A stretch of 7,210 nt of DNA, from assembly GCA_949280095.1 (NCBI GenBank), contig CASDHD010000058.1, forward strand, positions 1 through 7,210, read 5' to 3'. The notes beneath the pieces are model-generated. The model had not been told where the DNA came from. It saw only the letters and a program-made list of their open reading frames with translations, and did no database searches. Source of the DNA: an uncultured Bacilli bacterium (lineage in GTDB: Bacteria > Bacillota_I > Bacilli_A > RF39 > UBA660). This document shows, one piece after another, positions 5,905-7,210 of the stretch. The stretch's first letter is position 1, and each line of letters starts with the position of its first letter. The translations under genes and the position numbers were made by a program.

Positions 5905-6987
5905 ATGAAAAATAAAATTGATTACAAATTGTTTATCGCAGTGCTTCTAATTGCTACTTTTGGAATTGTAATGATTTATTCGGCGAGTAGTATTTGGGCA
6001 GAGTATAAGTTTCAAGACCCTTTTAAGTTTATTAAAGCACAAGGGATGTTTTTCATTGTGGGTATTTTTGTAATGTTATTCTTGTCAAAAGTGGATTATC
6101 ATTACTATTTTAAAAAGGCAAATCTTATTTTGTTTATTTGTTTTCTTTTACTTGTTTTGGTATTGATACCAGGAATTGGTACTATTCGTAATGGGAGTCG
6201 TAGTTGGTTTGGACTAGGGGGTTTTGGGATACAACCAAGTGAGTTTGCAAAAGTAGGTTTAATTATCTATGTTGCTAAGTATCTTTCCAATAATAAGAAA
6301 AATATGCGAGATATAAAGTCAGGTGTATTGCCAATTATGAGTGTCATCATGGTATTTTTTGGTCTTATCATGTTAGAACCAGATTTTGGTACAGCGATGG
6401 TGATTGTATTGACACTTGTTGTGATGATATTTGTTTCAGGAGTTAAAATTTCTTTCTTTGTACGAATTGGAATGCTTGGTCTTGTTGGTATTGTCGCTCT
6501 CATTATTGTAGCCCCATATCGAATGGCTAGAATTGTATCTTTTTTAAATCCATGGACTGATCCTTTAGGTAGTGGCTTTCAAATCATTCAAAGTTTATAT
6601 GCAATAGGGCCAGGTGGTTTGCTGGGACAAGGATTTATGATGTCACGTCAGAAGCATTTTTATTTGCCTGAACCTCAAACGGATTTTATTTTTTCCATCA
6701 TTAGTGAGGAATTTGGCTTTTTAGGGGTACTCATTGTTGCTAGTATTTTCTTTTTTATCTTTTACCGAGCTTTAAATATTTCTTTAAAACAGAGTGACTT
6801 GTTTGGTAAGTACTTAGCTTTTGGTCTTTCTTTTGGAATTATTATTCAAGCATTATTAAATCTTATGGTTGTGGTGGGAATTATTCCAGTTACAGGAGTT
6901 ACTTTGCCTTTTCTTTCTTATGGAGGTTCTTCTTTACTTGTTAGTATGGCAAGTATTGGCATTATTTTGAATGTCAGTAGAAAGTAG
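5905..6987 (+). CDS. ftsW: FtsW/SpoVE SEDS-family peptidoglycan glycosyltransferase
   Basis: This 360-residue polytopic membrane protein polymerises lipid II into glycan strands in partnership with a class B PBP, here most simply the SpoVD-type protein encoded upstream. The SEDS motifs are present: NGSRSWFGLGGFGIQPSEFAK (96-116), EPDFGTA (158-164), NPWTDPLGSGFQ (215-226) with IIQSLYAIGPGGLLGQG after it, LPEPQTDFIFS with the conserved D260 that corresponds to the catalytic Asp of the family, and LPFLSYGGSS (334-343) near the C-terminus. About ten hydrophobic segments are visible. The wording of the central motifs resembles SpoVE/FtsW more than RodA, and the dcw setting agrees; FtsW and SpoVE cannot be separated from sequence alone. 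The gene is 120 nt from mraY with a terminator and probable promoter between. The murD gene often found between them is absent. The stop is TAG 6985-6987. Confidence 0.93.
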   Translation: MKNKIDYKLFIAVLLIATFGIVMIYSASSIWAEYKFQDPFKFIKAQGMFFIVGIFVMLFLSKVDYHYYFKKANLILFICFLLLVLVLIPGIGTIRNGSRSWFGLGGFGIQPSEFAKVGLIIYVAKYLSNNKKNMRDIKSGVLPIMSVIMVFFGLIMLEPDFGTAMVIVLTLVVMIFVSGVKISFFVRIGMLGLVGIVALIIVAPYRMARIVSFLNPWTDPLGSGFQIIQSLYAIGPGGLLGQGFMMSRQKHFYLPEPQTDFIFSIISEEFGFLGVLIVASIFFFIFYRALNISLKQSDLFGKYLAFGLSFGIIIQALLNLMVVVGIIPVTGVTLPFLSYGGSSLLVSMASIGIILNVSRK

Positions 6988-7022
6988 CTTTTTTAATAAA
7001 TTTATTTAAAATAATAAAAGCT
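6986..7022 (+). terminator. Weak hairpin at the end of ftsW, possible terminator
   Basis: AGCTTTT (6986-6992, beginning in the stop codon) pairs with AAAAGCT (7016-7022). The loop contains a second self-complementary 12-mer, AATAAATTTATT (6995-7006). The hairpin is followed by GTTTGTAT rather than a solid T tract, so termination would be inefficient or need another factor. Confidence 0.3.
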
Positions 7023-7102
7023 GTTTGTATAATATTTAAAATTTTGCAGAAAAAATTACTCTCAAAAATGGCTCTAAGACAAAGAAATTAATTGAATTCT
7101 AT

Positions 7103-7200
7103 TGAACAAAAATGACGCATACGTCAAAAAAAGTCAATGAACAAATTGACAAAATCAATATAGGGAGTTTCTAAAAATAAAAGTCATAAATTGACAAAAT
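7103..7200. repeat. Gene-free AT-rich tract with repeated TGAC/GTCA half-sites
   Basis: Six TGAC or GTCA tetramers occur within 83 bp (starts 7113, 7123, 7133, 7147, 7183, 7192). They form inverted repeats: TGACG-CATA-CGTCA (7113-7126), GTCAAT-GAACAA-ATTGAC (7133-7150) and GTCA-TAAAT-TGAC (7183-7195). Direct repeats overlay them: AAATTGACAAAAT at 7143-7155 and 7188-7200, and TGAACAAA at 7103-7110 and 7138-7145. Two perfect -35-like TTGACA hexamers lie at 7146-7151 and 7191-7196; the first has no good -10 at the right distance and the -10 of the second would be beyond the window. The rest of 6988-7210 holds no ORF with a ribosome binding site. This looks like a regulatory region of a downstream gene, but that is inference. 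Confidence 0.4.
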
Positions 7201-7210
7201 AAAAACAACT

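Noticed and set aside
6267..6503. Antisense ORF opposite ftsW
   Set aside because: It is a shadow of the SEDS gene, with a repetitive Thr/Ile/Pro-rich product.
7028..7033. TATAAT in the region after ftsW as a promoter
   Set aside because: The hexamer is perfect but has no convincing -35 and no gene with a ribosome binding site follows in the window; such hexamers are common in AT-rich DNA.
7069..7092. Seven-codon ORF (MALRQRN) in the tail
   Set aside because: It is too short to support and has no Shine-Dalgarno sequence upstream.
7103..7200. CRISPR array in the terminal repeats
   Set aside because: The repeats are short (8-13 bp), unevenly spaced and degenerate, without uniform repeat-spacer structure.

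Overview
The window is strongly AT-rich and all convincing genes lie on the + strand. The families present (a Firmicutes-style split capsule tyrosine kinase with a PHP-type phosphatase, a SpoVD-type PBP with a PASTA domain, MraY, a SpoVE/FtsW-type SEDS protein) and the AGGAG/AGGTG-like ribosome binding sites indicate a low-GC Gram-positive bacterium, probably an uncultured member of the Bacilli/Erysipelotrichia/RF39 type. That lineage is inferred. The standard bacterial code fits: every Trp in the main genes is TGG, and stops are only TAA or TAG.

Region 1 (1-2316) is a tight operon behind an extended -10 promoter: cpsC (two-helix Wzz-type membrane activator), cpsD (BY-kinase with a C-terminal tyrosine cluster), cpsB (metal-dependent PHP tyrosine phosphatase), then a 42-codon ORF that looks like a mini-lipoprotein. 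Together the first three form the classical phospho-switch controlling polysaccharide chain length and export. No glycosyltransferase or polymerase gene is in the window.

Region 2 (2317-2748) has a separate promoter and a 115-residue four-helix membrane protein of unknown function with a HH...DE...H motif pattern.

Region 3 (2749-6987) is a reduced dcw (division and cell wall) cluster: a SpoVD-type class B PBP, mraY and ftsW/spoVE. The murE and murD genes that often sit around mraY are absent. mraY and ftsW each appear to have their own promoter, and a U-tailed hairpin separates them. MraY makes lipid I, the SEDS protein FtsW polymerises lipid II (made from lipid I by MurG) into glycan, and the PBP cross-links the strands.

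Region 4 (6988-7210) has no gene that I can support. It holds a weak hairpin at the end of ftsW and an AT-rich tract with repeated TGAC/GTCA half-sites and two perfect TTGACA hexamers, probably the upstream region of a gene beyond the window.

I see no mobile element, CRISPR array, tRNA or rRNA. Most genes belong to well-known families. The less explained items are the HH/DE membrane protein, the mini-lipoprotein, the conserved-looking cysteine pair in the PBP and the terminal repeat tract.
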